From Phaffia rhodozyma (lineage: Eukaryota > Basidiomycota > Tremellomycetes > Cystofilobasidiales > Mrakiaceae): a DNA stretch of 64,000 nt. How positions within the stretch are numbered: position 1 is the first letter of the stretch; every line of letters starts with the position of its first letter. Position numbers and translations under genes: made by a program. The DNA lies in assembly GCA_014706385.1 (NCBI GenBank), contig JACGZH010000008.1:806001-870000 (forward strand), written 5' to 3'. Positions 47,302 to 58,846 of the stretch are shown one piece after another. The notes under the pieces were generated by a model. It had not been told where the DNA came from, did not search any database, and saw only the letters and a list, made by a program, of their open reading frames with translations.

Positions 47302-48408
47302 ATGAATCCGACGGCGGTCTGTTCTCCGACATCAACTCCTTCCTCGCCTAGATTGCATTCATCACATTCTTCACCACAGACAACAGCGATTGCAGCATCA
47401 ACAACAGCAGGAGGCTTCTATATGAAGTCTCCCTCCTATCCTTCTACTCCAGCTCCTCATTATCGGACAAGTATTCATTCGTCTCACTTCCCGCCTCAGA
47501 CGCCTCCGCCTGGTTATACTCACCCTCCACCTCCACCTTCGCACTCACACCCGTCTCTGTCGAATCGTCAGCAGGGACAACGCCATGGGCATTCGCGATC
47601 GAACTCCAATTCAAGCATCTACCATTCATATCAGTATCAACATAACCAATCGCATCCCTATCCGTTTCCGTCGACATCGATGGTAGATCCTGTAAGCCCT
47701 GGCGGCTTGACAGGTTTAGGTTTCGATTCGGCCAATCCTGATAGGCAGGTTGTCCATCTAGATAGGCTCGATGTATCAGAACTCTCGAGAGCCCTGCGGA
47801 GGGCGAGAGCCGTTATGGGATATCAACAGCTTGACGGAGACGAAGAGGATATCGAAGAGGGAGTAGAAGGAGAGAGGGAAGAAAGTCTACCCAGTTATAG
47901 ATCCAGAGGCAGGGGTGGTACGTCTCCGATGTTTTCGATCTCTTTCCTTCTACTAACTCTAATTTGGAGTGTATCTGACCTCACCCTCATCATCTGCTTT
48001 TGTCTATGAAATTTCCTCTCCGGCGCAGTGTACGGCTCGTCTAGATCGACCCTTCTTACTTCGTTCTCCACTGGTCTCCCTCATCCTCTTCCTTCCTCCT
48101 CATTCCCATCCGACTCTACTTATCGTCCTAACCCTAACCACATCAGTTCAACCAGCTTCCAATCTGGTCCTTCCCGACGAGTATCATGTCTTCCCTCAGC
48201 TCAAACCGGTCCCTTCTTCACAGAAGGAACTAGCCCAATTCTCTGTCCACTAGAAGATGCCCACCGATCGGGCGAGATCGATCTCGGGGACGGAGACCGG
48301 GATGCGGAGGAGGACGATGTTAGAGTCAGTGGGTCATGGGTCATCTGGGGACTTGGAGTCGGGCTGGGCATAGGTTCGATTGGATGGGCTTATGTCTCTC
48401 ATGGTTGA
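47302..48408 (+). CDS. Ser/Pro-rich tail-anchored protein of unknown function
   Basis: Two exons (47302-47917 and 48029-48408) give about 331 residues. The first 130 residues are Ser/Pro/His/Thr-rich and look disordered. A short helical region (LDRLDVSELSRALRRARAVM) precedes an acidic segment. The last residues, WVIWGLGVGLGIGSIGWAYVSHG, form one hydrophobic, Gly-rich segment at the very C-terminus, as in tail-anchored membrane proteins inserted by the GET route (inferred). The protein would face the cytosol from the ER, mitochondrial outer membrane or peroxisome. I recognise no conserved domain. The frame is open over 205 codons before the intron and 126 after, and the splice keeps frame. Confidence 0.75.
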
Positions 48409-48799
48409 AAGTGAAACTCCAGGTCGAGTCCGGTCCTGAATATCGAGCCAAGCTCGAGCGGGGTAACAGGATGGTGTATCTATCCTTTCTTCATTCTTTT
48501 CTTTCCCATAGGTGGAGCTTCCATATATGTTTGGTATTTGTATCCGTACTGTTGTAGGTTTGTAGCATTATGATAAGGGACATTTGCGAGGATAACAACA
48601 ACAGAGTTCCTCTTCGGTACATAACTTGAGGGACGAGGCTACTTGAAACTCTAAGGAGAATAATAGATCTAGACGGACTATACAGACAAGTGGCTTGGAA
48701 AGGAAACTCTAACGAGAAACATAGGTCTCAAAAGGCATGAACCAACCCAAACGGTAAGAGACAGATAAGTAAAGGAATGAGAGGAACGAGAGAAAACTG
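48409..48799. other. Convergent spacer
   Basis: A 391-base gap between the 3' ends of the tail-anchored protein and AIM32 genes. AT-rich, no gene seen. Confidence 0.5.
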
Positions 48800-50363
48800 T
48801 TACCAATCCAGCAGAGTCTTCCCTGGATCTCTCCTCAAATTACCTCCTCCTCTTAGATGTTCAGGAAGGACTTGACCTCTCAATATCGTCTTTTCCACCA
48901 CGTCCACACATGCCTTCGGGGTCACTCTGCCGTAGTAAAGGATGGAACCCGATGGGAAACAAATCTGTTGCCGGACAATAAGAAGAGGATCAAGAGGTCG
49001 TCGTCGTTTGATGAGATATAGTTGGGCGAACAAATGGAAAACAAGCACAATGGGAAAGGAAAAAAAGAGGACGAACGATCATGACACCGGCGTATCGGTG
49101 TCCACCCAAATGGCTGATTTTGAAGACACCGACTTCCTTACTTCCTTCCCCATGCGATCTAGTATCAGAACTAGCTCCAGCTGCTTTTCTCAACAGGTCC
49201 TTCACCGCCTGATCTCCTCCCTCGATCGACTCGAGCCGTTCGGAGCGTGGGAGGTCGTGTAAAGATTCACCGGTGGTGTCCGCTGTGTAGCCGTGTATGG
49301 AGAGAGTGGAGGAGATCACCTGTTCAAGTAAGTTTGCCGCGATATGACATTTCTTATCCCTTGTCTTGTGGGAGCCTATGGTGGGTGTGTATGATTGATT
49401 TGATGCAATTCAGTCAAGTGGTCATAAGCGCGCAGGGCGAGAAGAAAAGGACGAACAAAGCAGAACGACAGCTCTGTACGGCAAGACCCAACTCTCCATT
49501 CCATCTTTCACCGTGTCCTGATCAGTACTAGCACCAGCCAACCCGACGGTGGGACTCAAAATCCGATCGTAGAGTCTCTGAGCGCCAGGCTTGTTCACAT
49601 TCACGTTAGAAACGACTTTGAAATCTGGAAAGACCAAGACGCTCGTCTTGTTTGTGTCGTCTTCTTCTGTCGGGTCGTCAAATGGCTCGACACTAGAAGC
49701 AAGGACGGATAGTTTACCGGATTCAGAGGTTTGGTACACTCCGGGGATCTCGGTTACAGCAGGTGATGGAGAAGATGAGGGAGGCGGTCTGGTCCGGGTA
49801 ACAGATTCTAAATAGAATGCTAACGAGTCCTGATCTGATGAGCTTTTAAGGTAAGAATGACAATAAAACGACATAAAGGGATAGCGTAAGATTCAACCAG
49901 ATCCGGACAAATGAAGGAAAGTAAGGATTAAAAAAAAAAACAAAAAAAACGCACATATCTCGAGGCCAATCCGATTTCGAGCTGGAAATCAATGCCAACC
50001 GATGCATCGGTTCTGAACAAGATTTTAGCCATTCTACCTACCTCTCTCTTTCCTCTGCTCTCGCGTTTGAACAAAGAACGATCACTCACTCGTGGAACCC
50101 AACATCTCGCTGTCGTAATCCACTCCGAACTTTGCCGGGAAACCGTCGCCTTCCTCCTCTTCTCCTTCCTGCCCGCCGACTCTAATGGCCTGTCCGTCGA
50201 CTCCCTCTCCAAATCCGGTATCGCACCCATCACACTCGTCAGGGAGAGAGACTGGAACCTGTGCTTTCAACTCGTTCACCCATTTCTCGGCTGGAAGTGT
50301 AGGACCCGTGGCCGGAGCTCTGTCAGCCGATGAGCTGACAAATGATTTTAGCCTATTAAGCAT
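48800..50363 (-). CDS. AIM32: AIM32-like sucrase/ferredoxin-domain protein
   Basis: Five exons (50090-50363, 49955-50037, 49457-49829, 49077-49375, 48800-48964) give about 397 residues. The C-terminal half is a thioredoxin-like ferredoxin domain: VVLLCSHKTRDKKCHIAA, with the two Cys, and later HLGGHRYAGVM with two His, the ligand pattern of Aim32-type [2Fe-2S] proteins. It ends with YYGRVTPKACVDVVEKTIL and LPEHLRGG, as in the family. Yeast Aim32 is a mitochondrial matrix and intermembrane-space protein linked to redox quality control (family knowledge). The N-terminal first exon is acidic and has the pair CDGCDTG, a possible extra motif. The join CTTT|GCTCC restores the first metal-binding Cys, confirming that splice. 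It is followed by the phosphate-type transporter on the same strand. Confidence 0.83.
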
Positions 50364-50839
50364 GATGTATCCGTGTGGTTGTATGAGTGGGAGAGATGTG
50401 ACTGATGGATCCGACAAGTTGGGTTTGAAGGAGAAAAGAACGAAGAGATACGATTATTAACCGTCCTCGTTGAATGATGTTCACTTTCTCACGTTAGCGG
50501 CGCGGTCACTTAATTACGCCGCGTCATTCAATCGGGCCGGTCCCGATTTGCTTGCTTATAGTTGCCACATGTGTTACAGATAGAAAAGCACATGCTGATT
50601 CATAAACAGGTAGAGTTGGATGATAAACAGGAAATTAGAGTAAGCAAAGGAAAGAGAGAAGCATGAACGGAGAGGGAGAGATTCAGATTGGAATATATCG
50701 AGTGAAACAAGTGGAGTGACATGACTGAGTGATGTGGGAGAAGATGGAAAAGAGGAAAGAAAATGCAAGCATGTCTAACAGAGCGACTTTATATACACTT
50801 GAATTCTAATGATAAAGTATCTACAGAGGAAAGGCAGCC
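50364..50839. other. AIM32 promoter / transporter 3' region
   Basis: A 476-base gap between tandem minus-strand genes. No gene is seen; the right half is A-rich on the plus strand. Confidence 0.45.
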
Positions 50840-53800
50840 TTAAAGCTCAGAAACCTCGAAAGTGCGCTCTCTCCTGTTTTTCTCCTCGGTCTCTTTCAAC
50901 CGCAACCTTTCGACTTCTTCCTCTGCAGCTCGGAGGGCTGCGTTCCTCTTTTTCTTGTCGAGTTCTGATGGTCAAAGGGAGAAGGAATCGTTGTCAGACA
51001 AGATAGAAATCCCGTTCAAAAAGGATAACGAAAACTCACCCTGGAAGAAGAGAGCAACATTGGAAGAAACAACGTTGTCGTCGTCCTGCTCGTCCTCTGG
51101 GATTTCGTTCAACTTCTCCTGAAGCATTCTAGCGTAAGTCTCACTAGAAATTTCGAAATAGCCGCCAGTGCAGAGAGGGAAAGCAGGTAGAATCAGCAAA
51201 CTAGCACGGTCGACTAATATAATTGAAAAAAAGAAAGAAAGACACAAAGCTCTCACCTAAGCTCCTCCATCTTCGCAGCTCGATCCTTCTCTGGGTCGTA
51301 AGCCAAATGTCTTTTCAAAACCATCGTCTCCCACAAGCTCAAGTGTCGTTTGTGAACGGCGATTCCATGGTATTCTCCAGCCTTACCAGCCCGGACGAAC
51401 GACCAGTATCGCTCTTGCTCTCTGTAAATTCAGACATGCGCGCGTCAGAGCAAAGGTCAGTAAGTGAGGGTAGAAGAGAAAGGATTTTTTAGAGACCGAG
51501 AAAGGCACGGACCGAAGATCAAGACCGGTGGTATCAGGAATGAAAACTACAGTGAGGACAAAACCGAGAAGACCGAACCAGGTGACGACCCAGAACTTTG
51601 TTCTCACATCGGCCAACTGAGTAGAGTCAAATGTTTATACATGTTGTGAAAACAAGGAGAAGAGTAAGCGTTTCCTCTTGAGTAAGCCCATCAAAGTATT
51701 GAAAGATATCGACGAACGTAGTTGTACAAGATCGCGGGGGCCAAAGCTCCCAACTTTCCAGCGGCAGCGCTCAGTCCGTGGCAGGTAGCCCGAATAGAAG
51801 TCGGGTAGACCTCGGCAGCAAGCAAGAAAGTGGTAGAGTTCGGACCAAACTGGTTGAAGAACGAAGAAAGATAGTAGATTGCTTGAAGACCGTGAATGTT
51901 TTCTGGCTTGATGAGATCGGTGTACATGGCAGCGGCTACAAGGATAAGGATAAAGTCCATGATGAAACCAACGCTCTGCATTCGGACTCGACCGTACATC
52001 TACGGAGGTGGGATAAGAAACGAAAAGAGTCAGGATGTTGTGGTTAGAAAAGAACAACTCCGGAAGAGAGGCCGCACCTTGTGGTCGATCAAGAAGGCGG
52101 CAAGGTAGTAACCAGCAAGAGAAACACCAATGTTGATCAAGTTGTACAACCAACCATCCATCACGGTCGATTTTCCAGGCAAAAGAACGGAGATGAACGT
52201 CCTTTGATACAATAGAACAAGTTGGGTATCAGACTAGGATCTGGTTCAAACCAACAGAAAAGAAAGATGGACTAACGACTGGAAGAGCTTGTTACCGTAG
52301 AAGAAGAAATCGTTGGCAAACCAGGTTCCACACGTTCCGATCATCCTTCCTCCAAAGTGACCCATGGCAAGTTTCAAACTAGTGGCATCGTAACCGGTAA
52401 CCGCGCCCTGTTTCTTCTTCTTGTTCTGAAGCTTTCGGTCGACGGAATAGTCTCCATGGTAGAATCGGTGGTAGGCTAGCCAGAGGGTCATGACACCGAC
52501 GACAGCGAACTGGACTCGGAAGGTCCATTGGACAGAGAGGGTACTGTAAGGTGGGTTTCCTGATCCATGGTGGAAGATGATCAAAAGGACGCTAAAGAAG
52601 GAGGAGAAGGTCAGTATATTATGCCTTCTTGTGGTTGAGAGAAACATGTGGATAGCGACGGACATCAAGATGACTTGGTTGAAGAGCTGACCCCATCCTT
52701 GCACTAAAGAGGCCGAGAGCATAGTCAAGAAGGAAGCGACGTTCAGTCCAGGCGCTCATGAGGGCACACGGAATATGAGGTCAAAGTCAATGGAAGACAT
52801 ACTCAGGAAGGCAAGTCCGACGTTTCGTCCTCGGTGAAGTCGGTCATCAGTAAGGGCTTCGGCAGAGACTCCGCTCTTAGCTTCCAAAGCAGAAGTCGAC
52901 GTCATCGGGTATTCTCCTCCCACTCCGATTCCGTACACAAACAGACACCATCCGTAGCAAATCTGTAGTGAGGAAGAAGACAGTAGATGACCAAAAAACA
53001 AAAAAAAACAAAAAAAAAACACAAGCGGTTAAGTGCTGAGAAGATATAAAGGTAGGGGCAGAGGCAAAAAGAGAAAAGAACTGACAACCCAGCCGTTCAG
53101 GTCAACACCCCAACTGGCGGTCAACATGACCAAACCGAGGGTCATGATGAGAGCGTCCTGGACGAGACCCCATCTTCTTCCGACCCAATCACCTTCAAAC
53201 CCGACGAGGATCTGACCGCAGATGATACCGAGGATCTCAAGGTACTCGATGGCATTGATCCAGCCTTTGCTACAAACCTTGTGATTGGAGAAACATTGCG
53301 GCCAAACTGCGGCGTACAATGGCTTGAGGTTTCCGATGGAGAACAACGTTGCTCCCTGATGATATGATGTTGTGTATTAAAAGAATATACATGCACTCAA
53401 CGTTCATTAGTCCGAACGTTTCGACTATGAACGTGGGGGTTTAAAAAAAACCTCAAAGGGGAAGGCAGGATGAAGACGATGAAGCGATGACGAACCTCGG
53501 TAAAGAGACCCATTCCAGTGACGACATAGTTCGAGAAGTATGCCGAGAAGGGCGACAAAGGATCCTGTAAACATAAAGGGATGATTCATCCGTGTGTGTA
53601 TGCAAGTGTATCGCAGCATGTGGATTGGCAGGTTGCAGGACAGAACATGTTGAGTTGTGAGCGGAGAAATAAAAAGGAAACTTTTAATGATCGGAGATTC
53701 CACACCAGCCGGATGAGGACGCGGAAGGACGAACCTTCTTGAACATGCCACCGATGACAGAAAGCTCTCGTTTAGCCTCCTCAGTCGACTGTCTGAAAGC

Positions 53801-54220
53801 AAACTGAACTCGACCTATCGAATGAATCGAACAAATGGCATTTGTGGTCAACGGTCAAGACTTCTCTAGCCTCTCTGAAAGGAAGGGAAGAATTCAAAGT
53901 AACATGAAACACAACTTACCGGATCTGGGCAAATCAGCCCAGTAAGTTCCGTTGTGATAACTATCCGCTGGGAAGAACTCTTCAACCAACAATTCGTGAA
54001 CACCCATAGGAGTCTTGACACCCGAAGGTTGCCAGTCCTGTTCTTGAGGCTTCCCCTTCTCCTTCAATGTTCCATCGTTGGATGAGTCGGACGACGACGA
54101 GGTCGAGTTGTTGATAGGTCGACCCTTTTCGTCTGTTATCGGAGCGCCAAGTGAGTTGTGTTCGACCGAGAAAAGCGGGTAACCTTGCGCGTTCCCAACG
54201 GGACCTCCTGAGCGAGGCAT
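50840..54220 (-). CDS. MFS phosphate:H+ symporter-family (PHS) transporter
   Basis: Thirteen exons (53920-54220, 53735-53814, 53496-53564, 53089-53355, 52803-52962, 52646-52703, 52277-52591, 52078-52201, 51718-51999, 51513-51616, 51257-51421, 51040-51128, 50840-50964) give about 712 residues with about 12 membrane helices. An unusually long hydrophilic N-terminus (about 125 residues, Ser-rich) precedes helix 1 (VVTGMGLFTEGATLFSIG). PHS wording: GQILVGFEGDWVGRR, YGIGVGGEYPMTSTSALE, MQGWGQLFNQ, GCGTWF-like GTCGTWFANDFFFYGN, NQFGPNSTTFLLAAEVYPT. Relatives include Pho84 (phosphate) and Git1 (glycerophosphodiesters); which substrate applies is not clear. The last three exons encode a charged, Lys/Glu-rich helix of about 90 residues not typical of Pho84. 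Start at 54220 is the first ATG of the frame. Confidence 0.87.
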
Positions 54221-54805
54221 TTCTTTTTTGATGATGAGAGAAAGACGAGGAGAGAAAACGAGACTAAGGAGAGAGTTGAAAGTAGAAGGTGTTGGACCGG
54301 AAAGGAAGTCAAGAACGGGAAATCTTATGCTGTTTCGTTTTGGGGTAAAAAAATATTGAATGATAAAAAATGATGTAAAATAATAAAATTTAAATAAGCC
54401 CAAAAAGATCTTCCGGAAAGATCGTCACCGGCTCTCCGAGCCGATCAGGTACTAGACGGTGGAGTGTTGTTTTTGTCCGCAGCTGGTCTATTTTTATACC
54501 CTGCACGCGACCTGGTTCTTATAGTGGCACACACGTTCGTGGGAGAAGGAGAGCGGAGTATTTGATATATAAGCGATTCACATATGTGACACACTGCGAT
54601 TTACGTATCTATCTAAGTGTTGTCTTGCTCTTGTCGGTGTCTCTGTCTTGGACTGTTTGTTTACACATCTCTGCTTGCGTGCATGTGTATATTCTCCTCT
54701 GAATAGACGATGTAATGGACTCATCGTTTGTACTTTTGTACAGCTCGTACATACACTCACACGACTCACTCTTGTGATGCCATTTTTCATATCAGATCCA
54801 ATCTA
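54221..54805. promoter_or_regulatory. Transporter promoter and COG5 3' region
   Basis: A 585-base gap. A perfect inverted repeat, CGGCTC-TCC-GAGCCG (54429-54443), lies about 210 bases upstream of the transporter start, next to an imperfect palindrome around TCCGGA (54408-54424). The CACGTT at 54532-54537 resembles a weak Pho4 site; this is suggestive only. Confidence 0.4.
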
Positions 54806-57800
54806 CTACAGCCCGAGCTGCGCCCTCGCCTCTCTCAGCACGGCATCTATTGCCTGCTCCACATCCGCCAGCCCAGAGCCCTCATCATCGCCCGGTTGGT
54901 TCTTATTGTTGACGGCCTGAGCGACTCCCTTTTGGACAAGGGCCCAAGCCTCTGGCTCGGTGTGAGCCTCGACCCAACGGACATACTCTCCTTCACTCCA
55001 TCCGTGTTGCTGGTGAGGTAAAGAAAGTGGCGACCGAACAAGAATATGATGTGATACTACGAGCGCAGGGAGATGAACCGTCCTCGCCGGGTCACTCAAC
55101 AGGCAAGTCTCCAAGAATAAGAATGGTCGGAAAGCTCGCAAGCAAAGGTACGCCTCTCCGATATCTTGAATCTTGAGCGCGTTCCTTCGGTCGTTCCCGC
55201 TGGCGGCCAACAGGAAGGTACCGAGCGAGAACTCGAGCTCTGTCATGTCGCTCGTCAACCGGAGCTTTCCGCTCTCACCCAAAGGAGAAACGATCGATGC
55301 ATGAAGGACGAACGTCTGGATGATGTATCGAACCAATTCGACCGTCCATTCCTTCTTCAGAGGACCGACATTGTAAGGCGCAAGAATTCTTGTCCGGACG
55401 AATGACATTCGTTCTTGAAGGTCTTTCATGTATGGACTGCTCGCTCCGCCCATCGACATCATCGAACCATCGGCTTCCTTCGCGCCATCAGCATAGTCCA
55501 CCCGGTGAAGTCTTCCCAGCGTATTGCTGAACTCTCGACGGATCGCACCCAGCAAGTCGGCCGTATGTTTCTTGTACAGTTTCTCGAGTTCCTGCCAATG
55601 AGTGATTGAATCAATCGTAAGCTTGGGCAAAAAAACCTCATATCGCATGCTTGGCATCATATCAAATATAAATTAGAAAAAAAAAAGAGGAAACGAAACG
55701 AACCAGGATTGAGGGTCGAAGCAAATTCATCACGCGTTCATTGTACTCCCCCTCGATCTTTCCTACAGCGGAATGGCAATGATAAAGCGCGCTAGTCAGC
55801 TGCGCGTTCAACACCTGAGCACTAGTCTCCGAGGTCCCGGTCATCGTGTAAGCCGCGTTGTCCGTGATCAACAGATTGTCCATCCTCGATCGGAATCCAC
55901 CGAGAGCAACTCCGACGTTCCGGGCGACACTCCTCAACAACAACGGATCAAACTTTGCAGAATCTAACTCGTTTGTTATCACCCGAGCTATTGCTAGGCC
56001 CTCATTCGCACCAGGTGGCGATCGAATGCCACCGGCGAACGCGTTGGACACCACTTCGTTCACCCGGCCCGTCGACCGCGTTAGATATTGGTTTTCAAAC
56101 GTCGAGAGCGATCGGAGTAATAACACCGTTTCTGGGCTAAAAGTATATATGTGTTAGACGAAGTTTCTTCTTTTTCTCAACGCAGAGGACAAGATATGGC
56201 AAGGAAGAAAACCCTTACCTTTGTTGGTTTTGGGTATAGACCGTATCGGTGAGGACAGAAATTTTTGCGAAAAACTGATGGAACAATCGAAGTAGTCGGG
56301 GATAACCTGCGCTCAACGTTTGCTGGATGAATCCAGAACCTATCCGGTTTCAATGAGAAGTTAAAGCCCAGTGGTCAACTTTCATCGCGCAATCTTTTCG
56401 ACGACAATTCTTTCAGTGAGGATATCATACTTCGAGCTGCTTCTTTACTTTGAGTTTCCAGCGTACGGGCTAATGTCGTCCAGAATGTATAACTCGGTTT
56501 GTTGTCCAACACCTACGATAGATCAAGAACTGTTTTTTTAGAACTTTTCCCACAACATATCCACTATACAAATCGAATTCTTATGAAGACTTCAGAACTA
56601 ACCTTCATAGCTTCATCGAGGAAAGCAACTCCAGAGGCCGGATCCTTTTTGACCTTCAACACCTTTTCTAAGATATATACCTGACTCAAAGAAGACAGGT
56701 AAGAACAGAGACAGACCGAAAGATCAACATCCGGTCGCTCAGGTTTACAAACTTTACAATCCAGAGGTATATGAAACAGAATTCACCTTGATACAACACT
56801 CAACCATGTCCTCAATCAAATTACTCATTCGGGCCCACAGAGCATTCGCCCAAAGCTGGGCATTTTGCGGGGTCGGCTCATTTTTCCCACTCGCATTTCC
56901 AGAAGACCGATATTTGTATCCAGACGTGTCAGACGGGGCGACTTCTGGTTTAAAGAGAGGGAACAAAATGAAGAGTAAGAAACCTTGTCGGCGAGGATGT
57001 CGCGCCAAGAATCGGATGCTCGCCTTTGAGACCGGCTTCCTTGGCCAATTGAGAAGGATCAAACGTCTTTTTAATCCGAGACTCGACAGCTTCAGTCAGG
57101 TCCCCAAGCAAAGAAGACACAAGTGATGGCAAAAGCCCAAGATTGAATGCTGTTTGAAGAGCCGATGCCAAGATCGGTTGGTTCTATCATGATCAATTGG
57201 AGTCGATCGAAATGAGAATGATGTCTACTGATGAGCATAGAGCTCACCGCCCATGATCGCAAGTTAGATATAATCATCAGGAGTACGAACTAATTTTGAA
57301 AGTCCTTTAAACACTTGATTCTCCATCTCACTGACGAGTGTTTCCTTGGAAATTTGAAGAACAGGAAGGTATCTGGTGACCTGGTTGATGGCAGTAAGTG
57401 GAATCGGTCGCTCTTCCGTTGAAGCGGTTTCCTGTTCTTCCGCCGAAGGCTTCAAAGGATATGCCAGCAGGGATTCTGTACGTTCCCCCAACCATCAAAT
57501 GTTCTATCAGCTTCCTGCCAGCTTGCAGTCAAGCAACACAGTTGTCGAATATGGACTGACCCATCTCTGCTATACTGATTGCAGCCTTGTTCATCGCTCG
57601 TTCTTTCCTTCCTTCTCCCTCAGCCTTTTCCTCCTCGTCAGCCGTGCTGATCATCTCTCCGATCTGTAGTTCCAACCGTCGGGCCACAAGGATAAACCTA
57701 TGTGTCCGTCGGAGGACGTCTTGAGCCTTCTGAAGATGTGATAACCGAGTAACAGACGTCTGGAGCGTTTGATGAGGAACTCGAATCTTGAGCCGTAGTC

Positions 57801-58382
57801 GCTCGAGTGAAAGCGATACTTGAGTCAGACCGTGTCGAACTTGGGTGAGTGAAGTCGAAAGGTGGGTCGTTGTAGATGAGAGCGAGAGGAGGGAGGTATG
57901 ATGCGTCGTGATCTATAACCAGAAGAGAGAGATCAGCCACCTAAACCCAGTAAGGAAGGTCAGAAGAACGAGTCTGACGCCTCGAAAGAAAAATACTAAC
58001 CTCTGCTTTCAGCTGCCTCGTCACTTCATCAATTCCAAAGTTCAACCTGGCCAGCGTGAGCGAGATATCAACTTTGGACTCTCGTTCTCGCTCTAGCCCA
58101 GACACGTTTGAACCTCTTCTACTTGTCGGTCTGAAATCTGAGCCCACTGCTGGAGCCAAAGCCGAAGTCGAAGGCGTCGGATCAGAAGGATGGTAAGACT
58201 CTCCAGCGAGAATGCTAGCTGAGAGTTGATGAGGAGAGAAAGCCGGATGAAGATAGACCTGGTGGTCTGATCAGAAAATAATGGATGCCCAAGATGAAGC
58301 TTGATGTCAGCCACATTTAAATTGAGTATTCTAAGCGAGACAGGCCGACTACGATCTCACCCAAGTATGGTTCGGACGACAT
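54806..58382 (-). CDS. COG5: Conserved oligomeric Golgi complex subunit 5 (COG5)
   Basis: Eleven exons (58361-58382, 58001-58266, 57561-57912, 57291-57475, 57024-57183, 56787-56944, 56603-56680, 56431-56512, 56219-56339, 55704-56136, 54806-55591) give about 880 residues. COG5 is a lobe-B subunit of the tethering complex that directs vesicles within the Golgi. N-terminal COG5 features: FSPHQLSASILAGESY, NFGIDEVTRQLKAE, then a coiled-coil segment (LSHLQKAQDVLRRTHRF, VARRLELQIGEM). The C-terminal part has SPLGESGKLRLTSDMTELEF and GEAYLCLRAFRPFLFLE, matching the COG5 end (in human LGEGGKMRLAADFAQMEL and LRSFRPLLFQ). The join at 57023/56944 needs a GC donor or, less well, an upstream GT. The 22-base first exon is supported by the phase of exon 2. 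Confidence 0.88.
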
Positions 58383-58846
58383 TGTGGTCAATCGTGCAAG
58401 AGCTGTTGATGGACAGAACGATATTTAGAGATGGAGGAGCGAGTGAAGGGATAGACCGAGAGCCGAACGCCACAGAACCAACCCGGAAGCTGTGCAGGCT
58501 CCTATTCGTCCTGCTCTCTGCATGATAAGATCATCTTGGCTTTGTTTCTCTCATCAATTGTCTGCTTCTTCCTCTCGTTCAAACCGGCCAATGAACATGA
58601 TACCTATATAGGAATTCAACTTAGACAGTGGACCAGAGTGATGTACAGCGAGGCATATATAGGAAGAGAAACTGGACAATTCAGCGAATGGGTATCTAGC
58701 GTTTTAACTGTGTTCTCATAGCCAGATGAGCATGTCACTTGTTCTACGAGCGCATAGGGTATATATAATGTCTTCGGTTTCTGGTACAAGGAGATAATGA
58801 AATGAAGAGTTTCACTTTGAAAGTAAAAAGATAGAGGGCTGTGCGC
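58383..58846. other. COG5 promoter / RhoGEF 3' region
   Basis: A 464-base gap between tandem minus-strand genes. No gene is seen; the left part is likely COG5 promoter and leader. Confidence 0.45.

Noticed and set aside
54806..55660. Reading this single large exon as a separate gene.
   Set aside because: It splices in frame to the upstream exon at 55704 and continues the COG5 alignment to the normal C-terminus.
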